A stretch of DNA of 64,000 nt. Origin: Thiomicrorhabdus aquaedulcis. Lineage in GTDB: Bacteria; Pseudomonadota; Gammaproteobacteria; Thiomicrospirales; Thiomicrospiraceae. Where the stretch lies: assembly GCF_004001325.1 (NCBI RefSeq), contig NZ_AP018722.1, forward strand, positions 2,294,001 through 2,358,000, read 5' to 3'. Of this stretch, positions 18,117 through 26,381 are shown in pieces. The notes under the pieces were generated by a model, which saw only the letters and a list, made by a program, of their open reading frames with translations, was not told the DNA's origin and searched no databases. Each line of letters opens with the position of its first letter. Positions within the stretch are counted from its first letter, which is position 1. The translations under genes were made by a program, and so were the position numbers.

Positions 18117-19643
18117 TTACTCCAAAACGGGGGATGAATAAGGCGCAAAGGGCACCAAGGTATCGGGGGTAGAAACGGGCGCTTGCGACAGCGCCCAGTG
18201 TCCAGCAATGGCTTTAGACAAACTCACCAATTGCGTTAACTCATCCACGTGCACATCAATAAATTGTTGGCGCAAACTTAAGCGCGTGCGCTGTGCCACC
18301 AACACGTCGCTAAAGCCTTGCTCGCCCACTTGGTATTGAATCAACGCCAATTGCTCTTCTTGCTCGGCGGCTTGCAATGCCAGGGTTAACGACCGATACG
18401 TTTGCCGACTGGCGTGCAAACCGCTTAAGGCATCTTGGGTCTCTTTTAACGCATTTAAGAGAATTTTTTGATAATTTAACCAGGCCTGGTGCTCTTGTTC
18501 AGCTTGGCTTTGGCGTTGTGCGTCACGCGCACCGCCGTCAAACAAAACCTGGGTTGCCCCCAACGTGAGCGTGCGGACTAACCCATCCACACTCAACAAC
18601 TCGCTTAAATTAGCGCCACTGCTGGTCAAACTGCCACGCAAACTCAACTTAGGCCATAAATTGGCACGCGCCTCGTCGGTTAAGGCCATCGCCGCCACCA
18701 AACGGTGCTCGGCCGCTTGCACATCAGGACGTTGGCGCAGCAACTCAGCTGGCAAAGGCAACAACACGCTGGCGGGTACATTCGGTAAAAGAGCTTTATC
18801 AGGTAAAAGGACTTCATCGCGCTCATCGCGCACACCGTTTAAACCAGCCGGCAACGCTTGCGGCGCTTGTCCCAATAACACCGCTAACTGGGTTTGAGTT
18901 TGCTTAATGCGCTGTTGCAAGCCCGGTACACTGCTGGCGGTTTGTTGATAACTGCGGGTGGCTTGTTGAACCGGCAACTGGGTGACCAGGCCTGCTTGAT
19001 ATTGCATTTTGGTTAAATTAAGGGTTTCTAACCAACTTTGCAAAGACGATTGTGTGAGCGTTAACTGCTGTTGCAACGCCCGTAATTGCAGATAATTTAA
19101 CACCACCTCGCCACTCAAACTGACCAGCACATTGGCGTAATCGGCTTGGCTTGCCAACACCTGAGCATCGCGCGCGCTCAACGCCATGCGCCCACCGCCA
19201 AATACATCCAACTCCCAACTGGCGTCCAGTCCGGCGTTATAAACGCTTGAACTGGCCTGCTCGGTAGACTGAGCCGTTGCACCGGCTGACGTACCCAGTT
19301 GTGGCCCTAAACCCCCTTGCGTTTGGCTTCGCAACGCCCGCGCCTGACGAATCACCGACGCCGCCGACAACACATCGGGGTTAGCGCGCATGGCCTGCGC
19401 CATCAATTGATTTAACACTGCATCGTTTAACGTTAACCACCAGGCCTGGTCAGGTGCGTAAACAGCACGGTCACTGACCATTAATGGCTCGTTCCACGCA
19501 TTGGGTGCGTCCAGCGCGGGTGGGGTTCTTGGGCTGATGGAACTGCAACCCGATAATGACCAAGAGAACCCCAACGGTAACGACAAGGCGAACGACAATG
19601 CCAACACACTGGGCGGTATAAATATAAAACGTAATCGCTGCAC
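18117..19643 (-). CDS. NodT/OprM-type outer-membrane efflux lipoprotein (TolC-like)
   Basis: This 508-residue protein starts at GTG 19643, chosen because GGAG lies 7 bp upstream; the frame is open to 19739 without a better start. A lipobox LSGC near residue 30 anchors it in the outer membrane. Two repeated efflux domains follow, with PDVLSAASVIRQARA, ASWELDVFGG, LLRQRPDVQAAEHRL and LTLGATQVLFDGGARDAQ. It would form the trimeric exit duct for the downstream MacA/MacB pair. Two perfect palindromes lie inside it and encode DQAW and HQAW. It is divergent from rpoH. Confidence 0.93.
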   Translation of the reverse strand: MQRLRFIFIPPSVLALSFALSLPLGFSWSLSGCSSISPRTPPALDAPNAWNEPLMVSDRAVYAPDQAWWLTLNDAVLNQLMAQAMRANPDVLSAASVIRQARALRSQTQGGLGPQLGTSAGATAQSTEQASSSVYNAGLDASWELDVFGGGRMALSARDAQVLASQADYANVLVSLSGEVVLNYLQLRALQQQLTLTQSSLQSWLETLNLTKMQYQAGLVTQLPVQQATRSYQQTASSVPGLQQRIKQTQTQLAVLLGQAPQALPAGLNGVRDERDEVLLPDKALLPNVPASVLLPLPAELLRQRPDVQAAEHRLVAAMALTDEARANLWPKLSLRGSLTSSGANLSELLSVDGLVRTLTLGATQVLFDGGARDAQRQSQAEQEHQAWLNYQKILLNALKETQDALSGLHASRQTYRSLTLALQAAEQEEQLALIQYQVGEQGFSDVLVAQRTRLSLRQQFIDVHVDELTQLVSLSKAIAGHWALSQAPVSTPDTLVPFAPYSSPVLE

Positions 19644-19799
19644 GGTAAATCTCCGTAAGTCTCTGTCAATATTTGTGAATCGCTGTAAATGGCTGTAAAA
19701 CGAAACAAAACACGGAACTTGTAATACACACTTTACCACTTAAAACCCTTTAAAACCGTTTCTAAACTTACCTTAAATTATGACAACAGCATGAACCTA

Positions 19800-19826
19800 T
19801 TAGCACTCTATTGCAATGAGTGCTAA
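19800..19826. promoter_or_regulatory. Perfect CIRCE element (HrcA operator)
   Basis: TTAGCACTC - nine bases - GAGTGCTAA matches the CIRCE consensus at every arm position. It overlaps the -35 hexamer of the rpoH promoter (TTGCAA 19811-19816), so HrcA binding should block rpoH transcription. Confidence 0.95.
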
Positions 19827-19839
19827 AAATCAGTATAGT
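19811..19839 (+). promoter_or_regulatory. Sigma70-type promoter of rpoH
   Basis: TTGCAA and TATAGT are separated by exactly 17 bp, with the -10 box 27 bp upstream of the start codon at 19866. The CIRCE right arm lies in the spacer. Confidence 0.8.
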
Positions 19840-19865
19840 TTTTTTACATTAATTTAAAGAGGTCT

Positions 19866-20786
19866 ATGAGCATGCAAAAATCACTTACAAGCCCACACGC
19901 CATCTTATCTGCGCCGGCGTTAAAGGCGAATCCTCCTGTAAAAAACCCCAATTTAGCGTTGTCGGTTCAGCTGGTGCCTGGGCAAAATTTAGAAACTTAT
20001 TTGCAAACTGTTAAAAAAATTCAGGCGTTAAGTCCCCAAGAAGAGCGTGCGCTGGCCGAACAACTTTACTATCACCAAGACGTTAACGCCGCACGCCAGC
20101 TTATCTTGTCGTCGTTGCGCTTTGTGGTGCCCGTGGCGCGCAGCTACAACGGCTACGGTTTGCCATTGGGCGACATTATTCAAGAAGGTAACATTGGGTT
20201 AATGAAAGCCGTTAAACGCTTTAACCCCGAAGAAAATGTGCGCTTAATGACCTTTGCAGTACACTGGATTCGCGCTGAAATTAACGAATACGTGATTAAA
20301 AACTGGCGTATTGTTAAAACCGCCACCACCAAAGCGCAACGCAAACTGTTTTTTAAACTGCGCAGTACCAAAAAAACGTTGGAATGGTTTGGCGATAAAG
20401 ACGCCGACCTGGTGGCCAAAGAGCTGGGTGTAACGCGTGCCGATGTATTAGAGATGGAAACCCGCTTGTACGGCAAAGATTTATCGGTGGACATGCCCAC
20501 CGACGACGACAACGAAAACACCACGTTTCCTATTTTAGTCAGCCAAGAACTCAACCCAGAAATGGCGTTAATTCAACAAAGCACGGCCGACTACGAAATG
20601 AAACGCATGCGTAACGCACTAGCCACCCTTGACCCTCGCAGTCGTGACATTTTGCAACGCCGCTGGTTAAACGACCAAAAGGCGGGTTTAAAAGAGTTGT
20701 CGCAAGAGTACGGCGTCTCAATGGAGCGCATTCGTCAAGTTGAAAAGCAAGCCATGGATAAGTTAAAAAACCAATTATTGGCGTAA
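19866..20786 (+). CDS. rpoH: RNA polymerase sigma factor RpoH (sigma-32)
   Basis: This 306-residue sigma factor directs heat-shock transcription. Region 2 is present (RFVVPVARSYNGYGLPLGDIIQEGNIGLMKAV area, residues 85-117; FAVHWIRAEIN at 130-140). The RpoH box QRKLFFKLR lies at 158-166, and region 4 helix-turn-helix LSQEYGVSMERIRQVE is near the C-terminus. It is about 20 residues longer than E. coli RpoH at the N-terminus. AAAGAGG precedes the ATG. A CIRCE operator over the promoter suggests HrcA repression. A terminator follows at 20842. Confidence 0.97.
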   Translation: MSMQKSLTSPHAILSAPALKANPPVKNPNLALSVQLVPGQNLETYLQTVKKIQALSPQEERALAEQLYYHQDVNAARQLILSSLRFVVPVARSYNGYGLPLGDIIQEGNIGLMKAVKRFNPEENVRLMTFAVHWIRAEINEYVIKNWRIVKTATTKAQRKLFFKLRSTKKTLEWFGDKDADLVAKELGVTRADVLEMETRLYGKDLSVDMPTDDDNENTTFPILVSQELNPEMALIQQSTADYEMKRMRNALATLDPRSRDILQRRWLNDQKAGLKELSQEYGVSMERIRQVEKQAMDKLKNQLLA

Positions 20787-20841
20787 TATCTTGCGTAATA
20801 TCTGGCGTAACACTTGCAACCTTTAACACTGTTTTAACCAG

Positions 20842-20864
20842 GCCTGCTTAACGCAGGCTTTTTT
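20842..20864 (+). terminator. rpoH terminator built on a palindrome relic
   Basis: GCCTGC-TTAAC-GCAGGC is followed by six T. The left arm overlaps ACCAGGCCTGCT (20837), a one-sided variant of the dispersed palindrome. Confidence 0.85.
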
Positions 20865-20987
20865 GTATATTATTTTTGTGTGTTATTTTTGTATATTAAA
20901 CATGTATGAACACACCCTTATTTTTACCCGCCAAGCCTGCTAAAGGCTCTATAATAAATTCTCAATTCTATTAAAAAGAATCCCACT

Positions 20988-21680
20988 ATGCCGCAATCCG
21001 TGCTACCGAGCCCTTTAATAACCAATCTAAACAAAACCCCTGTGTTTATTTTAGCGGGCTTAATGTCGTTTGTGGCCGGTTACATTAACAGTGCCATGCT
21101 CATGGAATTTGCCTTACCCGTCAGTCAAATGACCGGCATTGCCTCACTCATAAGCGATACCATCGTAACCTCGCAATGGGGAGTATTGTGGGATGCGTGC
21201 CGTATTTTATTGGGGTTTTTGTTGGGTGCTATATTGTCAGGCTGGATGATTGGTCATCGCCAATATCGGCAAGACAAAAGCTACGGTTATGCGCTGCTTA
21301 GCATCAGTGGTTTACTGGGATTGGCGGCGGTGTTTGCCTTTATTCACTCCGAAGTGTCGGTGTTTTTGGCCGCCGTAGCCTGCGGATTGCAAAACGCCAT
21401 GGTGGCCAGTTTTAAAGGCCTGCAAATTCGCACCACCCACATGACCGGCATTGTGACCGACATTGGCGTGCATTTGTCGCTGTGGCTTAAACACAAAACC
21501 CCGTGGGGCTGGCAATCGAGCTTGCTGATGGTATTATTAATCAGTTTTGTGGCGGGTGGCGCCACTGGTATTTTGGCGTACAGCTCTATGCCTAAAATCG
21601 CTATGGTGTTTCCCAGCATCATTATGGCGCTGCTGGGCGCACTGTATTTAATACAAATGTGGCGTGCACGCGCCCATTAA
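20988..21680 (+). CDS. DUF1275 (YoaK-type) membrane protein
   Basis: This 230-residue inner-membrane protein has about six hydrophobic segments. It carries DUF1275 hallmarks: LAGLMSFVAGYINSAML at the start, ACGLQNAMVASFKGLQIRTTHMTGIVTDIG in the middle (split here by about residue 150) and a hydrophobic C-terminus. The biochemical function of the family is not established. It lies alone after rpoH, and 76 bp separate it from ovoA; co-transcription is possible but no link is known. Confidence 0.88.
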   Translation: MPQSVLPSPLITNLNKTPVFILAGLMSFVAGYINSAMLMEFALPVSQMTGIASLISDTIVTSQWGVLWDACRILLGFLLGAILSGWMIGHRQYRQDKSYGYALLSISGLLGLAAVFAFIHSEVSVFLAAVACGLQNAMVASFKGLQIRTTHMTGIVTDIGVHLSLWLKHKTPWGWQSSLLMVLLISFVAGGATGILAYSSMPKIAMVFPSIIMALLGALYLIQMWRARAH

Positions 21681-21756
21681 ACCCATTATTAATGCTACAA
21701 CACCTATACAAATACTATACAATAGTGGTCAATTTAAAATCACTTCCGGAGTTTTC

Positions 21757-23907
21757 ATGTTAAGTCGAGCAGAACTGGTGGCCCAACCCCTTTTACTTAA
21801 CCAAGGAAATGTTCAGGCCAAGCGCGCCGAAATTAAAGCCTACTTTAACCAAACGCAAGACACCTACGAGGCGCTGTTTACCACACTCGCCTGCGACCAA
21901 GCGTTTTACGAGCGCCCCTGCAGCTTGCGCCATCCGTTAATTTTTTACTTTGGTCACACCGCGACGTTTTTTACCAATAAATTGGTGCTGGCCAAGTTAC
22001 TGCCGCAACGCATCAATCCGCACATCGAATCACTGTGCGCCATTGGTGTAGATGAAATGTCGTGGGACGACCTAAACGACGCCCATTACGACTGGCCAAC
22101 GGTTGCGCAAGTTCGGACCTACCGCGCGCAAGTGCGAGAGGCCATCAACACCCTAATCGACCAGGTTGAGTTTAGCCTACCCATTGACTGGCAAAGCCCC
22201 ATGTGGCCGATTATGATGGGCATTGAGCACGAGCGCATTCACCTAGAAACCTCGTCGGTACTCATTCGCCAACTGCCTATTCACTTAGTTGTGCCCAGCG
22301 CGCTGTTTCCGGTGTGTCCGCACCACGGTCACGCGCCCGAAAACATTTTATTTGACGTTCCACCAGGCCTGGTCAACATTGATCATACCGATCCGGTCGA
22401 AACTTATGGCTGGGACAACGAATACGGCCAACATCAAGCCCACATAGACGCCTTTAAAGCGGCGGCGTTTTTGGTGTCTAACCAAGAATATTTAGACTTT
22501 GTGGACGCAGACGGTTACCACAACCCACAATATTGGGACGATGAAGGCAACCGTTGGCGCGAATTTAGCCCAGTAAAACACCCCACTTTTTGGCTTAAAA
22601 AAGCCGACCAATGGCATTTGCGCTGCATGACCGACGAAATTGCCATGCCCTGGAACTGGCCAGTGGAAGTCAACGCGCTGGAAGCCGCCGCGTTTTGCCG
22701 TTGGAAAAGCCAACAAACCGGCCGGCCGTTGCGCCTGCCCAGCGAAGACGAATATTTACGTCTGCGCGACCACACCCAAGCTCAAACACACGTGCATCTT
22801 GCCAATGTTAATTTGCAGCACTTCGCCTCGTCGGTTGCGGTTAACACTGTTAAAACCGGCGACTTTTTTGACGTGATTGGCAACGTCTGGCAATGGACAC
22901 AAACGCCTATTTATCCGTTTACCGGCTTTAAAGTTCACCCACTGTACGACGACTTTACCACCCCCACGTTTGACAACAAACACAACCTGTTTAAAGGCGG
23001 CAGCTGGATATCGACCGGCAATGAAATCAACGGCCATTCGCGTTACGCGTTTAGACGGCACTTTTTTCAGCACGCCGGGTTTAGGTACATTGAATCCAAC
23101 CACGCGGTGCAAACTCAATTTATTACCTACGAAACCGACCCCATCATTACCCAGCCCTGCGAATTTAACTATGGCGACGCCGTGCCCAACTTATCCAGCT
23201 TGCCCAACCTGGCACAAGCCTGCGCGCAACACGCCATTAACGCCCTACAAACCGACGCGGCCATGGCACAACGCCAAGCGCAAGGTCAGTTAAACGTGTT
23301 AGATGTGGGGTGTTCGGTCGGACGCAGCAGCTTTGAACTGGCGCGTTACGCCAACCAAGTTACAGGTTTGGATTTTTCGGCACGCTTTATAAAAGTCGCC
23401 AATCAGCTAAAAGAGCGTGGCTCAATTTTATATACCCTGCCGCTGGAAGGCGACATTATGGACTTTAAAGAGCGCACGCTTGACGCGCTTGGATTAAGCG
23501 ATGTGGCGCAAAAATGCACCTTTTTGCAACAAGACGCCGCCAACTTAAAACCCATTTTTAGCGGTTACGATCTAATTATGGCCGTCAATCTACTCGAAAA
23601 ACTCTACCAACCGCGCGCCTTTTTAGCCACACAGGACTCACGCCTAAACCCAGGTGGATTATTAGTACTCAGCTCGACCTATCAATGGGATACCAACATT
23701 ACCGCCAAAACCGAGTGGCTAGGCGGCTACAAAGACACCCAAAGCGGCGAAAACGTCACCAGCTTAGAAGGCTTACAAGCGGCATTAAAAGATCAATTTG
23801 AATTAATTCACACCCACGAACAAGCCTTTGCCGAATACCAAAACTTGCGCCACGCACATTGCAAAACAGCTCAAATAACCGTGTGGAAAAAGCGAAGTGT
23901 GTCGTAA
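21757..23907 (+). CDS. ovoA: OvoA, 5-histidylcysteine sulfoxide synthase / methyltransferase
   Basis: OvoA joins cysteine to histidine C5 with a non-haem iron centre and then N-methylates the product, making the thiol antioxidant ovothiol A. The 716-residue protein starts at ATG 21757 behind CCGGAG. Residues 30-190 form the DinB-like domain with the iron-binding HxxxHxE at 158-164. Residues about 230-470 form the sulfatase-modifying (FGE-type) domain, with GNVWQWTQTP, FKGGSWIST and RRHFFQHAGFRY. Residues about 505-716 are an SAM methyltransferase with LDVGCSVGRSS. A perfect palindrome at 22362 encodes PPGLV between domains. All three domains appear intact. Confidence 0.95.
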   Translation: MLSRAELVAQPLLLNQGNVQAKRAEIKAYFNQTQDTYEALFTTLACDQAFYERPCSLRHPLIFYFGHTATFFTNKLVLAKLLPQRINPHIESLCAIGVDEMSWDDLNDAHYDWPTVAQVRTYRAQVREAINTLIDQVEFSLPIDWQSPMWPIMMGIEHERIHLETSSVLIRQLPIHLVVPSALFPVCPHHGHAPENILFDVPPGLVNIDHTDPVETYGWDNEYGQHQAHIDAFKAAAFLVSNQEYLDFVDADGYHNPQYWDDEGNRWREFSPVKHPTFWLKKADQWHLRCMTDEIAMPWNWPVEVNALEAAAFCRWKSQQTGRPLRLPSEDEYLRLRDHTQAQTHVHLANVNLQHFASSVAVNTVKTGDFFDVIGNVWQWTQTPIYPFTGFKVHPLYDDFTTPTFDNKHNLFKGGSWISTGNEINGHSRYAFRRHFFQHAGFRYIESNHAVQTQFITYETDPIITQPCEFNYGDAVPNLSSLPNLAQACAQHAINALQTDAAMAQRQAQGQLNVLDVGCSVGRSSFELARYANQVTGLDFSARFIKVANQLKERGSILYTLPLEGDIMDFKERTLDALGLSDVAQKCTFLQQDAANLKPIFSGYDLIMAVNLLEKLYQPRAFLATQDSRLNPGGLLVLSSTYQWDTNITAKTEWLGGYKDTQSGENVTSLEGLQAALKDQFELIHTHEQAFAEYQNLRHAHCKTAQITVWKKRSVS

Positions 23908-23997
23908 TTAATTCAAAATTAATAACATTAATAACATTAATAACATTAACAACACGCTCAATGCCCTCTAAAAATTAAAAGTTAGAGGCGAAAAAAT

Positions 23998-24117
23998 CTG
24001 CCTGATTGAGACTCGAACCTTGTGAATAGCTGGCTTTTCACAAGGTTGCCAAAGAAAAGCAGGCAAAATTTAACCACTTTTAGGCGTACATCCACACGTG
24101 CGAGGGTCTCACTAATA
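23998..24117. repeat. Degenerate MITE-like repeat, copy A
   Basis: The element starts near TGAGACTCGAACC and ends CGTGCGAGGGTCTCA, diverged versions of the terminal inverted repeat seen perfectly at 62170. An internal stem AACCTTGTGAA / TTTCACAAGGTT (24016-24047) is present. Its right 48 bp (24066-24113) recur at 26145-26194. The surrounding 23908-24285 gap also has three TAACATTAA repeats (about 23922-23950) and no gene I can support. Confidence 0.65.
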
Positions 24118-24285
24118 CCTGGTGAATAATCCTCAGACAAGTCACCCTCTGAAACTTCAAAGTAAAGTGTGACTTGAAGTTAACAAAATATAACACTAAC
24201 ACAATAGTAAAAAACACTAACTTAATACTATCAAATAATTGCTTTAAACAATATAATTGTATTTTTTTACTATTAAGGCACTTTC

Positions 24286-24954
24286 ATGAAGCACCACATC
24301 CCCGCTATTCTTTTAGTTTCTTCTTTTTCTCTAGTAGGTTGTGCAACAGATTCGTCCCGAGTACTTGAAACCACCAAGGTCGAAAGTTACCAAACCCAGT
24401 ACCAGGGTAAAAAAAGTCCCATTGCTGTCGGCAAATTTGATAACCGTTCAAGCTTTATGAATGGTGTTTTTTCAGATGGTTCAAATCAATTAGGCAGTCA
24501 AGCCAAAACTATTTTATTGACACATCTACAACAAACAGGTCGATTTAATGTTTTAGAGCGCGACAATATGCAAGAAACCGAAATGGAAGCCAAATTAAAC
24601 AAGAAAGCTCAGACACTAAAAGGTGCTGATTTTGTAGTGACGGGAGATGTCACGGAGTTTGGCCGTAAAAATGTTGGCGACACTCAATTATTTGGGGTCT
24701 TAGGTCGTGGTAAATCTCAAATCGCTTATGCAAAAGTCAATTTAAACATTGTAAACGTCAACACCTCAGAATTAATTTATTCGGCCACTGGTGCAGGTGA
24801 GTTTGAACTATCTACGCGTGAAGTTATCGGCTTTGGCGGCACGGCGGGATACGACTCAACATTAAATGGGAAAGTCCTTGATTTAGCCATTAGAGAAGCC
24901 GTAAACAACCTTGTAAAGGGTATTGAAAATGGACAATGGCAGCCTAATAACTAA
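24286..24954 (+). CDS. CsgG-family outer-membrane lipoprotein
   Basis: This 222-residue protein has a lipobox SLVGC at residues 15-19. Its CsgG-like domain shows IAVGKFDNRSS, LLTHLQQTGRFNVLERDN, KGADFVVTGDVTEF and the C-terminal LDLAIREAVNNLVKGIE. CsgG proteins form outer-membrane channels for curli; related proteins serve as penicillin-binding-protein activators. No curli subunit genes are near. The gene heads a three-lipoprotein operon with DUF4810 and DUF799 proteins, an arrangement recurring in Gram-negative bacteria that suggests a periplasmic or outer-membrane complex. The operon is AT-rich and flanked by related repeats, suggesting transfer. Confidence 0.88.
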   Translation: MKHHIPAILLVSSFSLVGCATDSSRVLETTKVESYQTQYQGKKSPIAVGKFDNRSSFMNGVFSDGSNQLGSQAKTILLTHLQQTGRFNVLERDNMQETEMEAKLNKKAQTLKGADFVVTGDVTEFGRKNVGDTQLFGVLGRGKSQIAYAKVNLNIVNVNTSELIYSATGAGEFELSTREVIGFGGTAGYDSTLNGKVLDLAIREAVNNLVKGIENGQWQPNN

Positions 24955-24975
24955 CTATAAAAACAGGAAAAAAAC

Positions 24976-25347
24976 ATGTTAACGCATACAAGATTTATCC
25001 GAATTATCACTTTAGCCGCCATCGCAACCTTGGTAGGATGTTCAAGCGCTCCTAAGCAAGCTTATAACTGGAACGAGTACCAACCCAGTGTTTACAGCTA
25101 CCTTTCAAACAATGGCACAAGCATTGATGAGCAAATAGAAAAACTTGAAAAAAATCGACAAACCGCACAAGAGGACGGTCAAGCGCTTCCACCCGGATTT
25201 CAAGCGCACTTAGGCATGCTTTATGGCCAAAAAGGTGACACTGAAAAAATGAAAACCTTATTCTTAAATGAAAAAACCCAATTCCCTGCTTCGGCTAAAT
25301 ACATTGATTTTTTACTTTCTGATAAGTCGAAAAAAATCTCCAATTAA
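24976..25347 (+). CDS. DUF4810 small lipoprotein
   Basis: This 123-residue lipoprotein has lipobox TLVGCSS at about residues 18-24. A conserved stretch follows: YNWNEYQPSVYSYL, then PPGFQAHLGMLYGQKGD, resembling a short TPR-like helical region. It follows the CsgG-like gene by 21 bp with an AGGAAA ribosome-binding site and is probably a partner in the same complex. Function is unknown. Confidence 0.82.
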   Translation: MLTHTRFIRIITLAAIATLVGCSSAPKQAYNWNEYQPSVYSYLSNNGTSIDEQIEKLEKNRQTAQEDGQALPPGFQAHLGMLYGQKGDTEKMKTLFLNEKTQFPASAKYIDFLLSDKSKKISN

Positions 25348-25410
25348 AGACATAGAAAGCCTTGTATGATCCGTTTATGCAGGGCGTTTAAATTAACAGG
25401 AAGATAATTT

Positions 25411-26055
25411 ATGCATTTAAAAACATTAAGCTCAACAATTCTTTTAACCGCATTCTTAACGGGTTGCGCCACCCAAGAAGTTCAGCCTTATGATTACACC
25501 GAGTACAAAAAAAGCAACCCAACCTCAATCCTAATAATGCCGCCTATTAACGATTCCGTTGACGTTAATGCTTCTAATAGCGTGTTAGCACAATCCACTT
25601 TTCCACTAGCCGAATCGGGTTATTACGTTTTACCCGTAGCGTTAACCCAAGAAACTTTTCAAAATAATGGCCTGACTGAACCACAAGAAATTCAGTCATT
25701 ACCCATACAAAAACTATATGAAATTTTTGGTGCCGATGCAGGGCTTTATATAAAAATTACTGACTATGGCACAAAATATATAGTTATTTCTAGTCAAACT
25801 ATTGTGACGGCAGAAGCTCGTTTAGTTGATTTAAAAACAGGTGCCTTACTATGGCAAGGCAAGGCGACTGCCAGCTCGCAAGAACAAAAAGGAACTAACA
25901 CCAGCCTAGTAGGTATGTTGGTGAGTGCTGTCGTTGATCAAATTGTAGATACCGCTTCTGAGCGTGGACATCAAATCGCTGGTATTACCACTTTTAGACT
26001 GCTTACAGCAAAGCCAAATGGCATTCTTCATGGTCCATTGTCACAACTAAAATAA
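25411..26055 (+). CDS. DUF799 (GNA1162-like) lipoprotein
   Basis: This 214-residue lipoprotein has lipobox FLTGC (about 15-19). It carries DUF799 hallmarks: SILIMPPINDSVDVNAS, GYYVLPVALTQETFQNNGLTE split around residue 80, and FGADAGLYIKITDYG. The meningococcal homologue GNA1162 is an outer-membrane-associated antigen with a fold like TolB N-terminal/CsgG-related domains. It is the last gene of the CsgG-DUF4810-DUF799 operon, which supports a shared envelope complex. A terminator follows. Confidence 0.87.
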   Translation: MHLKTLSSTILLTAFLTGCATQEVQPYDYTEYKKSNPTSILIMPPINDSVDVNASNSVLAQSTFPLAESGYYVLPVALTQETFQNNGLTEPQEIQSLPIQKLYEIFGADAGLYIKITDYGTKYIVISSQTIVTAEARLVDLKTGALLWQGKATASSQEQKGTNTSLVGMLVSAVVDQIVDTASERGHQIAGITTFRLLTAKPNGILHGPLSQLK

Positions 26056-26108
26056 AATATTTTGTCTAAAACTCGCTTAAAAAATCTTATTTAAATAAGA
26101 CTTGTTAA

Positions 26109-26142
26109 GCCGCTACCGCTAACAGCGTAGTGGCTTTTTTTA
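26109..26142 (+). terminator. Terminator of the three-lipoprotein operon
   Basis: AGCCGCTAC / GTAGTGGCT (one G-T pair) with an inner CGC-AACA-GCG-like stem is followed by seven T. Confidence 0.75.
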
Positions 26143-26144
26143 TA

Positions 26145-26194
26145 AAATTTTAACCATTTTTGGACGTACACCCACTCGTGCAAGAGCCTCGTTT
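26145..26194. repeat. MITE-like repeat, partial copy B
   Basis: About 50 bp match the right end of copy A (24066-24113) in the same orientation at roughly 80 percent by eye, ending CTCGTGCAAGAGCCTC. It directly follows the operon terminator. The rest of the 26056-26381 gap has only a short minus-strand reading frame of about 50 codons (26215-26370) that I do not recognise. Confidence 0.6.
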
Positions 26195-26381
26195 AGTCTG
26201 GTCAGCCACAACAATCAATTCGACCAGATGCGTAAACGATAAACTCGATAAAACCTTAGCTTGCCATTGTTGTGATGCGGGGTGAATTTGGGTGTCAGTG
26301 AATCCTGAATTTGTGCATACTTAATTTGCCAATAACCCCGTTCAATCTTAACCCTTACACAAGCCATGCCTACACGACTTT

